64,000 nucleotides of DNA from an uncultured Desulfobacter sp. (GTDB lineage: Bacteria > Desulfobacterota > Desulfobacteria > Desulfobacterales > Desulfobacteraceae): positions 1,116,001 through 1,180,000 of the forward strand of contig NZ_OY762229.1 of the NCBI RefSeq assembly GCF_963665355.1. Reading direction: 5' to 3'. This document shows positions 1 through 8,053 of this stretch, piece after piece. The notes beneath the pieces are model-generated. The model did no database searches, was not told the origin of the DNA, and was given only the letters and a program-made list of their open reading frames with translations. The position numbers and the translations under genes are program-made. Each line of letters opens with the position of its first letter. Position 1 is the first letter of the stretch.

Positions 1-360
1 CATCAGATGAAGGATTCCGTGTATCAATAGTTGAGAGATCCGCTCATCGGTGGAAATCCCTGCCTCCTGGGCCTCTGCCCGGGCCGTATCAAGGGAGATG
101 ACCACGTCCCCGAGAAGTCCCGGGGTAATGTCTGAAAATTCACCCTCCTGCATGGGAAAAGAGAGCACATTGGTGGATGTATCTTTGCCCCGATATGTCC
201 GGTTCAGATCCCTGACCTGGGCATCATCAGTGATAACAATGGAGAGTTCATGGTCATTACAGCCCAAGGCGTTTAAGATCTGTTCGATCTTTTTGTGCAG
301 GAGCGCTGTGGGGAGCCTCTCCTCTTGGTGGTTGTCTATCAGTATCCTTAGATTTTCCAT
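1..360 (-). CDS. ybeY: Endoribonuclease / rRNA maturation factor YbeY (3' end outside the window)
   Basis: YbeY is a zinc-dependent endoribonuclease acting in 16S rRNA 3'-end maturation and ribosome quality control. The 120 visible codons begin MENLRILIDN and contain the family core TYRGKDTSTNVLSFPM (about residues 54-69), then GDVVISLDTA and the start of the zinc-binding motif LLIHGILHLM, at which the window ends; the last histidine and the C-terminus are missing. The ATG at 360 is chosen because an N-terminus of this length fits the family and AGGA lies about 8 nt upstream. The first 104 nt overlap the end of the PgpH-like gene in another frame. The order phoH, HD phosphodiesterase, ybeY is the usual one in many bacteria. 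Identity is secure. Confidence 0.93.
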   Translation of the reverse strand, partial: MENLRILIDNHQEERLPTALLHKKIEQILNALGCNDHELSIVITDDAQVRDLNRTYRGKDTSTNVLSFPMQEGEFSDITPGLLGDVVISLDTARAEAQEAGISTDERISQLLIHGILHLM

Positions 361-2623
361 TCTTCTTGTCCTGGGGTTTGTCCGTGTACTCGATGCGGCT
401 GTGATAAATAGAGGTTAAAATCGTATTAAAACTTTTAGCGATCTGATGCAGATCTTTCAGGGTCATTTCGCACTCTTCAAGCTGACCATCTGCAAAAATA
501 TCATTAATCAGCTCTTTTACACGGCCCTGAATTCTGGATGGAGTGGGGCGCTCAAGTGCCCTGGTCGCGGCCTCTGCCACATCCGCAAGCATGACGATGC
601 CTGCTTCCCTTGTCTGGGGTTTGGGTCCCGGGTATCTGAAATCGTCTTCATTGATGTTTTCATTTCCGGCTTTGCGGCTTTTGTTATAAAAATATTTTAT
701 CAGGGATGTGCCGTGGTGCTGGATAATGCCTTCCACAATTTCATTTCCCAGTTTATATTTTTTGGCCATTTCCACGCCTTTTTTCACATGCCCGATGAGG
801 ATCAGGGCAGACATGGACGGGGAGAGCTTATCATGACGGTTTCGGCCATCGGACTGATTTTCAATGAAATACATGGTTTTGTCCAGTTTGCCGATGTCAT
901 GGTAATATGCCATGACCTTGGCCTTTAAACTGTCTGCATGGATGGCAGATGCCGCTGCTTCGGCAAGGGTTGCAACGATGACGCTGTGATTGTAAGTGCC
1001 CGGGGCCTCAATCATCAGTTTTTTAATCAGAGGCTGGTCCAGATTGGAAAATTCCATCAGTTTTGCAGCCGTGGTGTAATTGAACAGCACTTCGATTAAA
1101 GGCGTAAAACCCACTGTAAGAATGGCCGCAAATACACCCCCGCCCACCGCCATTGTCACCTGCTTAAACAAGATGCCCAGCGGGACCTGGGAGGGCATGA
1201 AAAACCCCAAAGCAATGGCAAGGCAAGCATTGAACAACGCCAGTTTAAACCCGGCAACAATGAAATGGTAGCGCTCATTTCGTTCCTTGATCCAGTAGGT
1301 GGCTGAAATACTGGACAGAAAAAAGAACAAAAAGACCTGGAATCCGCAGCCAAATGAGATTGTGCATAAACTGCAAAGCACCACAGAAAAATACAGGGCA
1401 ATGTCGAACCCCAGAAAAATGCAGGTGATCATGGCCGCAGCCGGCAAGGGCACTACCATATAAAAAGCTCTTGAGGCCATTTCCCCGGACATCTCCGGCT
1501 TTGAGGCATGGGCAATGTACACGGCAAGTTCGGTAAATCCGATATAAAGCAGAAGGCCCAGGGTCAGAAAGGTCATATGTTTGTTCATGTCCCGTCTGAG
1601 TTTTGGATGATCTTTGAGGTAAAGAAAATAGATCACAAAAAGTAATAAACTGGTAAACATGCAGATACCAGTGATGGTCGTGATTAAATTTTTCTCCTTG
1701 ACCTGTTCGTTTAACGCATTGAGTTTGGCCAGTTTGAATTCATCAACCCGCTCCCCTTCCCGAATGATCATTTCGCCGGCCTTGATCTGGTAAAGGGTGG
1801 GTTTGATACGTGCCTGGGCGTCTCTGATGCGTTTTTCCGTCTCATTTTTATTCAGGGTGATATTGGGCCGCAAAAGCCGTTGGCATATATCCACAACAAG
1901 ATTGGCCAGGCTGTAGTTGACGCCTTTCAGGATGGGCTGGCCCACGATTCTTACCATGGTTTTGGCCTGGTCCGGTCCGTAAAACACCTTCAGGTTGGTA
2001 ACAACATGTTCCTCGTGGGATTGAATCGTTCTAAGCGTGATACCTTTTTCTTCTTCAGCCAGAAGGATTTCTTTATTTCCCACAACCCCGGTAATCAGAA
2101 TTTCCTCCATTATGGCCCCAAGATATTCTGTAATGTCTTCGGAAAATTTTTCCTTGAACAGAATCTGAAACGCACCGTTGGAAATTTCTACACCCATTTT
2201 TTTTTCAAATTCGGGCTTAAATGCCATGGCCATGGAAAAGGTTGGTTCCGGCGGGTCCGGGGTGCCAATATCCTGGGATTGAAACATCTGCTGTCCGGCA
2301 TGCATGGCAGATGCAATGCCGGCGGTGATATCGTTTAACTGATCGGCATCAAAATCGTACACAGCTCTGATTGAGGTTTTGGCTTGACTCATTTTGGCCA
2401 GGTTGGTGGCCTTGTCTTCTATAAAAAAATCTTTGGTGGCCTTAATGTCTCTGGCGGCCACGTCCCCTATTTTATAGTTATATGATTCTGTGGTGTGGTC
2501 AAATATCTGGGCGAGGGCAAACAGGGTCACCACCAGAAAAAACAAAACCAGCGGGAAATACGGGGTGGAGGACAGGGCTTGCCCGGCCCGTTTAAACCAA
2601 CCCTGATTATTTGCTTTTTTCAT
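257..2623 (-). CDS. 7TM-HD family phosphodiesterase, PgpH/YqfF-like (cyclic-di-AMP hydrolase family)
   Basis: A 788-residue integral membrane protein. It has one N-terminal membrane segment (about 17-40), a large extracytoplasmic domain of the 7TMR-HDED type (to about 310), a block of hydrophobic helices (about 315-510) and a cytoplasmic HD domain. The metal-binding residues are visible: NHSV at 545-548, HDIGK at 575-579 and QHHG at 635-638. Characterised relatives (Listeria PgpH) hydrolyse cyclic di-AMP to pApA; that activity is inferred here from family membership only. The last 40 residues are a charged, low-complexity tail whose DNA also encodes the start of ybeY. The start overlaps the end of phoH by 17 nt, so the three genes form one leftward operon. 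Confidence 0.85.
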   Translation of the reverse strand: MKKANNQGWFKRAGQALSSTPYFPLVLFFLVVTLFALAQIFDHTTESYNYKIGDVAARDIKATKDFFIEDKATNLAKMSQAKTSIRAVYDFDADQLNDITAGIASAMHAGQQMFQSQDIGTPDPPEPTFSMAMAFKPEFEKKMGVEISNGAFQILFKEKFSEDITEYLGAIMEEILITGVVGNKEILLAEEEKGITLRTIQSHEEHVVTNLKVFYGPDQAKTMVRIVGQPILKGVNYSLANLVVDICQRLLRPNITLNKNETEKRIRDAQARIKPTLYQIKAGEMIIREGERVDEFKLAKLNALNEQVKEKNLITTITGICMFTSLLLFVIYFLYLKDHPKLRRDMNKHMTFLTLGLLLYIGFTELAVYIAHASKPEMSGEMASRAFYMVVPLPAAAMITCIFLGFDIALYFSVVLCSLCTISFGCGFQVFLFFFLSSISATYWIKERNERYHFIVAGFKLALFNACLAIALGFFMPSQVPLGILFKQVTMAVGGGVFAAILTVGFTPLIEVLFNYTTAAKLMEFSNLDQPLIKKLMIEAPGTYNHSVIVATLAEAAASAIHADSLKAKVMAYYHDIGKLDKTMYFIENQSDGRNRHDKLSPSMSALILIGHVKKGVEMAKKYKLGNEIVEGIIQHHGTSLIKYFYNKSRKAGNENINEDDFRYPGPKPQTREAGIVMLADVAEAATRALERPTPSRIQGRVKELINDIFADGQLEECEMTLKDLHQIAKSFNTILTSIYHSRIEYTDKPQDKKNGKSKDTDRQPPRGEAPHSAPAQKDRTDLKRLGL

Positions 2624-3548
2624 AAGCGTCTATGATATCGGACACCAGCCGGTGCCTGACAACATCTTCCTTTGAAAATTCTATAAATGAGATTCCCCGT
2701 ATATGGGCAAGCAGCTTTCTGGCTTCCACCAGCCCCGATTTTTTCCCTGAGGGCAGGTCGGTCTGGGTAATATCACCTGTAATAATGGCCTTGGAACCGT
2801 ATCCAATCCGGGTCAAAAACATTTTCATCTGCTGGCAGCTAGTATTCTGGGCCTCATCCAGGATGATAAACGCATTATTCAGGGTTCTGCCCCTCATAAA
2901 CGCTATGGGTGCGATCTCAATAATTTCCTGTTCAATATATGCTCTGGATTTCTCAAAATCAAGCATATCATAAAGGGCATCGTACAGAGGCCGTAAATAT
3001 GGGTTTATTTTTTCAGCCAGATCCCCCGGAAGAAAACCCAACGCCTCGCCTGCTTCCACCGCAGGGCGGGTGAGAATGATTTTTTTTACGTCACCCTTTG
3101 TTAACGCTGCAACGGCCATGGCCATGGCAAGATAGGTTTTGCCGGTACCGGCCGGGCCGATTCCGAAAAGGATATCATTTGATTTTATAGCCTCGGTGTA
3201 GGTCAGCTGGGTTGGTGTGCGGGGCGTGATGGGCTTGTTTGAGGCCGTTACCACGATTATGGTGGTAAAAATTTTTTTCAATGACGGGGAAGAATCGCGT
3301 TGAACCGCATTGATGGCTGCATCTAAAACAGCTGGTGTCAGCCTTATTTTTTCTTCCAGAAGGTCATAAAGCTGACTGATCAGGTCAATTGCCTTGTCTG
3401 TTTTTTTTTCCGGACCACTGACTGAAATTGTACCGCCCCTTGAGTTTATTTTAACCCCCAAAGCCCGGGCGATTTTTTCCAGATTGACATTGTGTGTCCC
3501 AAAAAGTTTCTGGGCAAGGGCAATGTTTTGGAACTCAAAATTTTTCAT
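2607..3548 (-). CDS. phoH: PhoH family P-loop ATPase
   Basis: A cytoplasmic ATPase of the PhoH family (RNA-metabolism-associated, often linked to YbeY), 313 residues from the ATG at 3548. Visible features are an N-terminal KH-like region, Walker A GPAGTGKTYLA, a Walker B/DEAQN segment (FIILDEAQN), and the RPAVEAGEALGFLPGDL block typical of the family. An upstream in-frame TTG at 3584 would add 12 residues with no family resemblance, so the ATG is preferred; no strong ribosome binding site precedes either. It is first in the phoH-pgpH-ybeY operon, divergent from cvpA. Confidence 0.93.
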   Translation of the reverse strand: MKNFEFQNIALAQKLFGTHNVNLEKIARALGVKINSRGGTISVSGPEKKTDKAIDLISQLYDLLEEKIRLTPAVLDAAINAVQRDSSPSLKKIFTTIIVVTASNKPITPRTPTQLTYTEAIKSNDILFGIGPAGTGKTYLAMAMAVAALTKGDVKKIILTRPAVEAGEALGFLPGDLAEKINPYLRPLYDALYDMLDFEKSRAYIEQEIIEIAPIAFMRGRTLNNAFIILDEAQNTSCQQMKMFLTRIGYGSKAIITGDITQTDLPSGKKSGLVEARKLLAHIRGISFIEFSKEDVVRHRLVSDIIDAYEKSK

Positions 3549-3664
3549 GGACCATAGGGTGCATTTTATTGGTTTAAAGGTCAATAAAAATCTTGACTGG
3601 TAACTTGCCCTGCTGTTATCTGTCTATATTTTAGAATCTTAACTTAATCAAATTAAGGGAATAT

Positions 3665-4186
3665 ATGAATTTTTTTGACCTTTGCGTATTGATCATCGTA
3701 GGGTTCTGTCTTGTTCGGGGAGGCTTTAAAGGCCTGGTCCGGGAGATCTGCGGTATCGTGGGTGTTGTGGCCGGTTTCTACGGGGCCAATACCTATTATC
3801 CCCGGTTGATTCCCTACATTGATTCATGGATTTCATCCCCGCAGATTCAAAAGCTTGTCTGCTTTTTTTTATTGTTCTGTCTGATTCTCATTGCTGTGGG
3901 GCTTGTGGGTACCCTGATCCGCAAACTGATGAAGATTGTGTTTTTGGGCTGGGTGGACAGAACATTCGGTGTGATCTTCGGAGCTGCCAAAGGCCTGCTT
4001 GTCACGACCGTCATATTTATATTAATTACAAGCTTTGTGCCCAACGGCAGTGACTATATGGCGACATCCCGCACGGCTCCTTATCTTGCCCGGGGCGCTG
4101 ATGCCCTGACCCTGTTTATTTCCCAAAATATCAAAATGGATTTTAGTAAAGAGCTGGAAGGATTAAAGAAGAAGTGGAAACAATAA
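3665..4186 (+). CDS. cvpA: CvpA family membrane protein
   Basis: A 173-residue inner-membrane protein of the CvpA (colicin V production) family. Four hydrophobic segments are visible (about 5-25, 28-48, 63-88, 100-125), including the family-typical start FDLCVLIIVGFCLVRGGFKGLVREI and a DRTFGVIFGAAKGLL segment. Family members are linked to envelope integrity and, in enterobacteria, to purF expression; the molecular role is not settled. The start codon follows AAGGGA. The gene overlaps mazG by 13 nt, so the two are translated together. Confidence 0.88.
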   Translation: MNFFDLCVLIIVGFCLVRGGFKGLVREICGIVGVVAGFYGANTYYPRLIPYIDSWISSPQIQKLVCFFLLFCLILIAVGLVGTLIRKLMKIVFLGWVDRTFGVIFGAAKGLLVTTVIFILITSFVPNGSDYMATSRTAPYLARGADALTLFISQNIKMDFSKELEGLKKKWKQ

Positions 4187-4983
4187 TTCCCCTGCTTGAG
4201 ATCATCCGAAGACTTAGGGGGGAGAATGGATGTGCCTGGGACCGGAAACAGACCCCGTCCACCATGTGGAAATGCCTGGCAGAAGAGTTATACGAACTGG
4301 AAGAAGCCATTGTCAAAGATGATGGGGATAACATTTTAGAGGAGCTTGGGGACGTTCTTTTTCAGGTTCTTTTCATTATGGAAATATATGCCGACTCCGG
4401 CAGATTCTCCTTTGACCGGGTGGTCAATGCAGTGGCCGAAAAAATGATTCGCCGTCATCCCCATGTTTACGGTGACAGTCGGATTACGTCCGAAGACGGG
4501 TTAAACAAACAATGGGAAAATATTAAGGCCGAAGAAAAGGCTGGCTCCTCTTCATTCGAAAAACGTTCGGTTCTTGACAATGTGCCCAGCGGGATGCCGG
4601 GACTGCTGCGGGCTTTGAAAGTTTCCAAATCTGCTGTAAAAGCCGGATTTGAGTGGGACAGCCTGGATCAGGTGCTGGAGACGGCTGTTTCGGAAATACA
4701 TGAATTTGAGGCTGCTCTCTCCAGTGACCGGGATGCCGCCATGCTTGAATTCGGTGATATCCTTTTTTCCCTCGTTAATGTGGCAAGATTTGCCGGCTTT
4801 CATCCTGAAACGGCGCTTTATCGCTCCACGTCCAAGTTTGAGCAACGATTCAGAATTATGGAAGAGTCCCTTGAAAAACAAGGTCTTGATTTAAAACAGA
4901 TGCCTTCCGAAGAAAAGGAAAAGCACTGGCAGGCAGCCAAACAACAGGTGTATGCAAAAAAAGGCCTGAATTTACCTATATAA
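4174..4983 (+). CDS. mazG: Nucleoside triphosphate pyrophosphohydrolase MazG
   Basis: MazG hydrolyses (d)NTPs to (d)NMP and pyrophosphate, cleaning nucleotide pools and affecting ppGpp. The 269-residue protein has the usual two tandem MazG domains. The first carries CAWDRKQTP, the metal-binding EELYELEEAI helix and EELGDVLFQVLF (about 20-75). The second has a weaker copy (EIHEFEAAL then EFGDILFSLVNVARF, about 170-210), as is normal because only one domain is usually fully active. The start is a GTG at 4174 inside the end of cvpA. No clear terminator separates its stop from the convergent gene ending at 5014. Confidence 0.93.
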   Translation: METIIPLLEIIRRLRGENGCAWDRKQTPSTMWKCLAEELYELEEAIVKDDGDNILEELGDVLFQVLFIMEIYADSGRFSFDRVVNAVAEKMIRRHPHVYGDSRITSEDGLNKQWENIKAEEKAGSSSFEKRSVLDNVPSGMPGLLRALKVSKSAVKAGFEWDSLDQVLETAVSEIHEFEAALSSDRDAAMLEFGDILFSLVNVARFAGFHPETALYRSTSKFEQRFRIMEESLEKQGLDLKQMPSEEKEKHWQAAKQQVYAKKGLNLPI

Positions 4984-5013
4984 TTGGGGTATCAGGCCAT
5001 TTTGCTCTTTCGC

Positions 5014-5469
5014 TTACAGGTAATCACCCCTCTGGAATTTCAGATATTCGGTTTTTGCAGTAACCGCGGTGCTGGTGGCAATATCTATAAGGTCCTGGTC
5101 ATCTTCTCCTAAAGACAGAGTTTCTTCCAATAAGGATGCGGCATCTTCATTGAGTTCTTCAAGTACGGGTTGAATATCCTTTAAGGAGACACTGGCATCA
5201 TCAAGCTGGGATGCATAGTTTTCCAGGCTGTTCAACAGTTTGTCGGTTTTATTCGTAACAATCTCAGATACAGATTGGATGTCAAAGGCCGGCGCAAAGA
5301 TTTCACCTAATTCAGTGAGTTGTGTGTCTTCATTAGTTTCTTGTGGTTTAGTCAGTGCGGAGTTAAGCGCAGACTCAAACCCCTGTGTCTGCGTGCCGGC
5401 CTTGGATACCTGATTGGACTGGCTGTCAAGTATTTGGGTGATACCTTGGATGTTGTTGATACTTGTCAT
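5014..5469 (-). CDS. Unknown small acidic protein beside flgM
   Basis: I do not recognise this 151-residue protein. It is acidic and low in aromatics, has no signal peptide or membrane segment, and is rich in Ser, Thr, Gln, Asn and Leu with predicted long helices (NSLENYASQLDDASVSLKDIQPVLEE region). This composition and the N-terminal style (MTSINNIQGITQ) resemble small exported flagellar structural or accessory proteins, but no family motif is visible. A good ribosome binding site (AAGGAGG, about 6 nt before ATG) supports translation. It lies just after the flgM terminator and on the same strand, so it is probably transcribed from its own AT-rich upstream region. A flagellar role is inferred from position only. 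Confidence 0.6.
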   Translation of the reverse strand: MTSINNIQGITQILDSQSNQVSKAGTQTQGFESALNSALTKPQETNEDTQLTELGEIFAPAFDIQSVSEIVTNKTDKLLNSLENYASQLDDASVSLKDIQPVLEELNEDAASLLEETLSLGEDDQDLIDIATSTAVTAKTEYLKFQRGDYL

Positions 5470-5586
5470 ATTATCCTCCTTTTTAAGGAAGAGTAGTGCA
5501 ATAAACGCGCCGATAATATTTTAAATATATAATAACGGGAAATTAATATAATTTATATTAAAAATCAATATGTTAACATGATAAAA

Positions 5587-5632
5587 TAAAAATCCCTCCG
5601 GCCTGACGGCATTGATTCATCAGGCAAGAGGG
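5587..5632 (-). terminator. Rho-independent terminator after flgM
   Basis: CCCTC/GAGGG and CCTGA/TCAGG form a two-part stem with a small internal loop (5594-5632). On the minus strand the hairpin is followed by a T-rich run. It lies 17 nt after the flgM stop and separates flgM from the unknown gene at 5014-5469. Confidence 0.8.
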
Positions 5633-5649
5633 AAAAAAATGCCGCCAAG

Positions 5650-5955
5650 CTATCCTACTTTGTTCACAATGGAACCGATCATTTTTTCCGCTATCTGCTC
5701 GGCATTCACTGTGTACTGATTGGCCTGTACCTGCTCTTTAATCTTTTTAACCACTTCGTCCCGGCCTTCGGGTCCTTCGGTTGACGCGGCTAAAATTTTT
5801 CCAAGATCCCTGGTGGTGGAGGACAGATTAATCCTGTCTGAAGGAGTCTCTTCAGATTTTTTGCCCTGGTCCGCCGAAGTATTGGCGGTGGTGTTGGGGT
5901 TGTTTGCAGCGTAACTTTGATTAATATATTGCTGCGCTGGGGAAGTAATTTTCAT
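5650..5955 (-). CDS. flgM: Anti-sigma-28 factor FlgM
   Basis: FlgM binds and inhibits FliA (sigma-28) until the hook-basal body is finished and FlgM is exported. The 101-residue protein has the expected layout: a flexible N-terminus rich in Asn, Thr and Ser, then the conserved DRINLSSTTRDLGKILAA region (about 41-58) and a C-terminal helix pair (VVKKIKEQVQANQYTVNAEQIAEKMIGSIV) that contacts FliA. A strong ribosome binding site (AGGAGG) precedes the ATG at 5955. The upstream gene stops 1 nt before the start, so the two are co-translated. A sigma-28 promoter lies in front of the pair, giving the usual feedback loop. Confidence 0.92.
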   Translation of the reverse strand: MKITSPAQQYINQSYAANNPNTTANTSADQGKKSEETPSDRINLSSTTRDLGKILAASTEGPEGRDEVVKKIKEQVQANQYTVNAEQIAEKMIGSIVNKVG

Positions 5956-5956
5956 A

Positions 5957-6391
5957 TTAAAGATCCTCCTGGGATTCCATGTTAGAATCAGCCACCTGGC
6001 GCGCCAGTTCCGTCATCCGCTCAACAACAAATCTGGAATCCTCAACGGACAGGGTCTGGACAACTTTATTATTGTTTTCATCAACCGAGGTGTATGTGAA
6101 TTGATTTCTACCTTTGGTAAAATCAATTTTTTTTCCCATCTCTTTTTCAATCTGATCGGTGATCTGTGTCTGGTCCTGCTCATTGGGACCTTCGGTGATA
6201 ATTTTATCAACAATGTTGCTTGCGACCTTATCTATAATGGCCTGGCGCTTTCCTTCCGAAGAGATGCTGACACTGTCCGCAGAAACCTTATTGGCATCGC
6301 TGTATTTGTTCTTACCCAGCAGTTTGCCCTGGCTGAATTGCCTTGAATACACTTTCAAGACATTTTGTATTTGGTATGAAGGTATCTGCAT
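5957..6391 (-). CDS. DVU0524-like FlgM-associated protein
   Basis: A 144-residue soluble protein resembling the conserved family named after Desulfovibrio DVU0524, which sits upstream of flgM in sulfate reducers. Visible hallmarks are MQIPSYQIQNVLKVYSRQ at the start, SVSISSEGKRQAIIDKVASNIVDKI in the middle and a C-terminal SVEDSRFVVERMTELARQV. No catalytic motif is evident and the function is unknown; a role in FlgM or late flagellar gene control is inferred from linkage. The start is supported by AAGGAG 9 nt upstream and by a sigma-28 promoter whose -10 element ends 23 nt before the ATG. Confidence 0.8.
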   Translation of the reverse strand: MQIPSYQIQNVLKVYSRQFSQGKLLGKNKYSDANKVSADSVSISSEGKRQAIIDKVASNIVDKIITEGPNEQDQTQITDQIEKEMGKKIDFTKGRNQFTYTSVDENNNKVVQTLSVEDSRFVVERMTELARQVADSNMESQEDL

Positions 6392-6413
6392 TTTAATTTT
6401 CTCCTTAAACCCA

Positions 6414-6441
6414 GTATCGGCGTGGTGAAATTAAAACTTTA
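6414..6441 (-). promoter_or_regulatory. Sigma-28 (FliA) promoter for the flgM operon
   Basis: On the minus strand TAAAGTTT (6441-6434) is followed after 12 nt by GCCGATAC (6421-6414). The enterobacterial FliA consensus is TAAAGTTT-N11-GCCGATAA, so 15 of 16 defined bases match with a spacer one base longer. It sits directly in front of the DVU0524-like gene and flgM, both flagellar genes. Confidence 0.85.
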
Positions 6442-6450
6442 GAAAAAATG

Positions 6451-7737
6451 TTAATCATCAAAATTTCCTTTAGGGCCTTTATCCGCTGTGATTTTGGACG
6501 CCTTATGAATAATTTTTTCCTGGGTCCATTCATTTTCTTGTTCAATTTTTTCAGATTTAAAGCCTGGTGTGCATGACTGGGTTTCAAGAATTGCTGTTTT
6601 TATAAGGTCGGCTGTGTCGGTTGCGTTAAATACATCGGTGAGCAGCGTAAACACAAATGATTCAACATTTTTTACCATCCGTTCCCGAACAGTGGAATCT
6701 TGGGCTGTCAGAATATTTTCAAAAGGAAGGTTCAAATTTTTAAAGTTGCCCTTCTGCCAGCCTTTGGCGGCGGCAAAAGCGCACATCTTTTCCCAGGTTG
6801 CCCGGGCGACCCCTTTGCCAGCCTCTTTGATGAAGCTGCCGGATTCATCCATAATAGCATTGCCGAAATCATTCACCTTGACCCCCCAGGAGATCATCTG
6901 AAGGGCTGTGGCAACATTGGCTTTTGTGGTCTTTGTGTCCTGGGCAATTTTGCGCAACCTCTCGGAATTGTTCCCCGATGTACCATGCTGGGCCCCGGAA
7001 ATTCCGTAAGGAGCTAATGCCGTATGGATTTGCTTGGTCAAAGTGACATTGATGCCGGAATCGCTTTGTTCGATGCCGTGGGTGGTACCGTTGTTCAGGG
7101 CAATCCAGTCAGGAAAAATGCCGTGGGCATTGAGTCCCTGGATGAGAAACAGGGCTTCTTCAGGTGTTGAAAGGCCATCTTTCCCTTTTATCTCACCAAC
7201 CTCAGTTTCAAGGCCTGCCCATTCAGGTATATACGGATTTAATTCAATATTCGCCAAAAGGTTCTGGTCATCGGGCATGTGGGATGCGTCAATGGCAATG
7301 GAGGTAATGCCGGCATCAAATAAAGACCGGATTTCGGTTTTTGCAGGTTCTACATCCTCGGGGTTCTTAATTCCGAAATGGTCTGCATGTATGGCTACGG
7401 GAATGGTTATACCCATCTCATTCATATACGCATCAGTTTGCCTGGCTATATTCCACAGACTGGTGGCACAATAGGCCCCGGTCCCGCCTTCGGAGCGCGC
7501 AATTTCAATGATAACGGCCGCATTGGCGCGCTGGGCTGCGGCAAGGGTTCCTTTAATGACAAAAGCATTTCTACCGTTGGCCGCAATGGTCATACACCGA
7601 CCCTTGGCCAGCATGGCCCTATCGATATATTTACCACTGACAATCAGCGCCCCGGAGTTGGGGAAGCATTTTTTAACATTTGGAGGTCTTCCGTAATCAA
7701 GCAGTTTGCGGTATTCTTCGCTTTGTGAGTGGGTCAT
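6451..7737 (-). CDS. Class II fructose-bisphosphate aldolase family protein
   Basis: A 428-residue cytoplasmic enzyme of the zinc-dependent class II aldolase family, interconverting fructose 1,6-bisphosphate with glyceraldehyde 3-phosphate and dihydroxyacetone phosphate. Visible markers are VAIHADHFGIK (zinc-binding region, about 114-124), LETEVGEIKGKDG, LNNGTTHGIE and QHGTSGNN. It is longer than the roughly 300-360 residues of classical FbaA, with an extended C-terminus ending in charged repeats. AAAGGA precedes the ATG by about 7 nt. It stands alone, leftward, with the flgM block 60 nt downstream. Exact substrate is inferred; related family members act on other sugar phosphates. Confidence 0.8.
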   Translation of the reverse strand: MTHSQSEEYRKLLDYGRPPNVKKCFPNSGALIVSGKYIDRAMLAKGRCMTIAANGRNAFVIKGTLAAAQRANAAVIIEIARSEGGTGAYCATSLWNIARQTDAYMNEMGITIPVAIHADHFGIKNPEDVEPAKTEIRSLFDAGITSIAIDASHMPDDQNLLANIELNPYIPEWAGLETEVGEIKGKDGLSTPEEALFLIQGLNAHGIFPDWIALNNGTTHGIEQSDSGINVTLTKQIHTALAPYGISGAQHGTSGNNSERLRKIAQDTKTTKANVATALQMISWGVKVNDFGNAIMDESGSFIKEAGKGVARATWEKMCAFAAAKGWQKGNFKNLNLPFENILTAQDSTVRERMVKNVESFVFTLLTDVFNATDTADLIKTAILETQSCTPGFKSEKIEQENEWTQEKIIHKASKITADKGPKGNFDD

Positions 7738-7842
7738 GATGAAATCCTTTCATATGTGAGTAACATCTTGCTCGTTGAGAATAGTCAGGAATTATAATTT
7801 TTGTTGCATTAAAATAATCCAAAATCAAGCCTAAGAAAAGAA

Positions 7843-7858
7843 ATGAATGGATGTTCAT
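7843..7858. promoter_or_regulatory. Candidate TetR/FadR-type operator
   Basis: ATGAATGGATGTTCAT is an imperfect palindrome with ATGAA/TTCAT arms. It resembles the TGAATGA-TCATTCA type of site bound by TetR-family fatty-acid regulators. It lies in the divergent region upstream of the TetR gene at 8054. A shorter related palindrome, TGAATTCA (8787-8794), sits before the membrane iron-sulfur gene. Binding is inferred. Confidence 0.4.
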
Positions 7859-7981
7859 GGCCTTTTGGGATAAATGCTGAAACGAAACCGACCGGATATG
7901 TCAAAAACATATAGTTTTATCATATTATAACCAACTGACATAACAGTATAATATCTTTCTTTTTGAAATGCACAGCAAGAC

Positions 7982-8010
7982 TTGACATTTGAACGTATCT
8001 AATGTTAGAT
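7982..8010 (+). promoter_or_regulatory. Possible sigma-70 promoter of tetR
   Basis: A perfect -35 box TTGACA (7982-7987) is followed after 17 nt by a weak -10 hexamer TTAGAT (8005-8010), 43 nt before the TTG start codon. Confidence 0.4.
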
Positions 8011-8053
8011 GGATGGCCCGTTATTCATTTATGAAAAAGAAGGATGAACACAT

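Larger units (their letters stand above)
7738..8053. other. Divergent intergenic region between aldolase and tetR
   Basis: These 316 bases are AT-rich and contain no convincing reading frame. They hold the divergent control signals of the aldolase gene and the TetR gene: a TetR-like palindrome at 7843-7858, an inverted repeat ATATGT-N5-ACATAT at 7896-7912, and a TTGACA box at 7982. Confidence 0.6.

Noticed and set aside
5509..5516. GCCGATAA, the sigma-28 -10 sequence, on the plus strand before the unknown gene
   Set aside because: It points away from the gene at 5014-5469 and has no TAAA box at the correct distance upstream.
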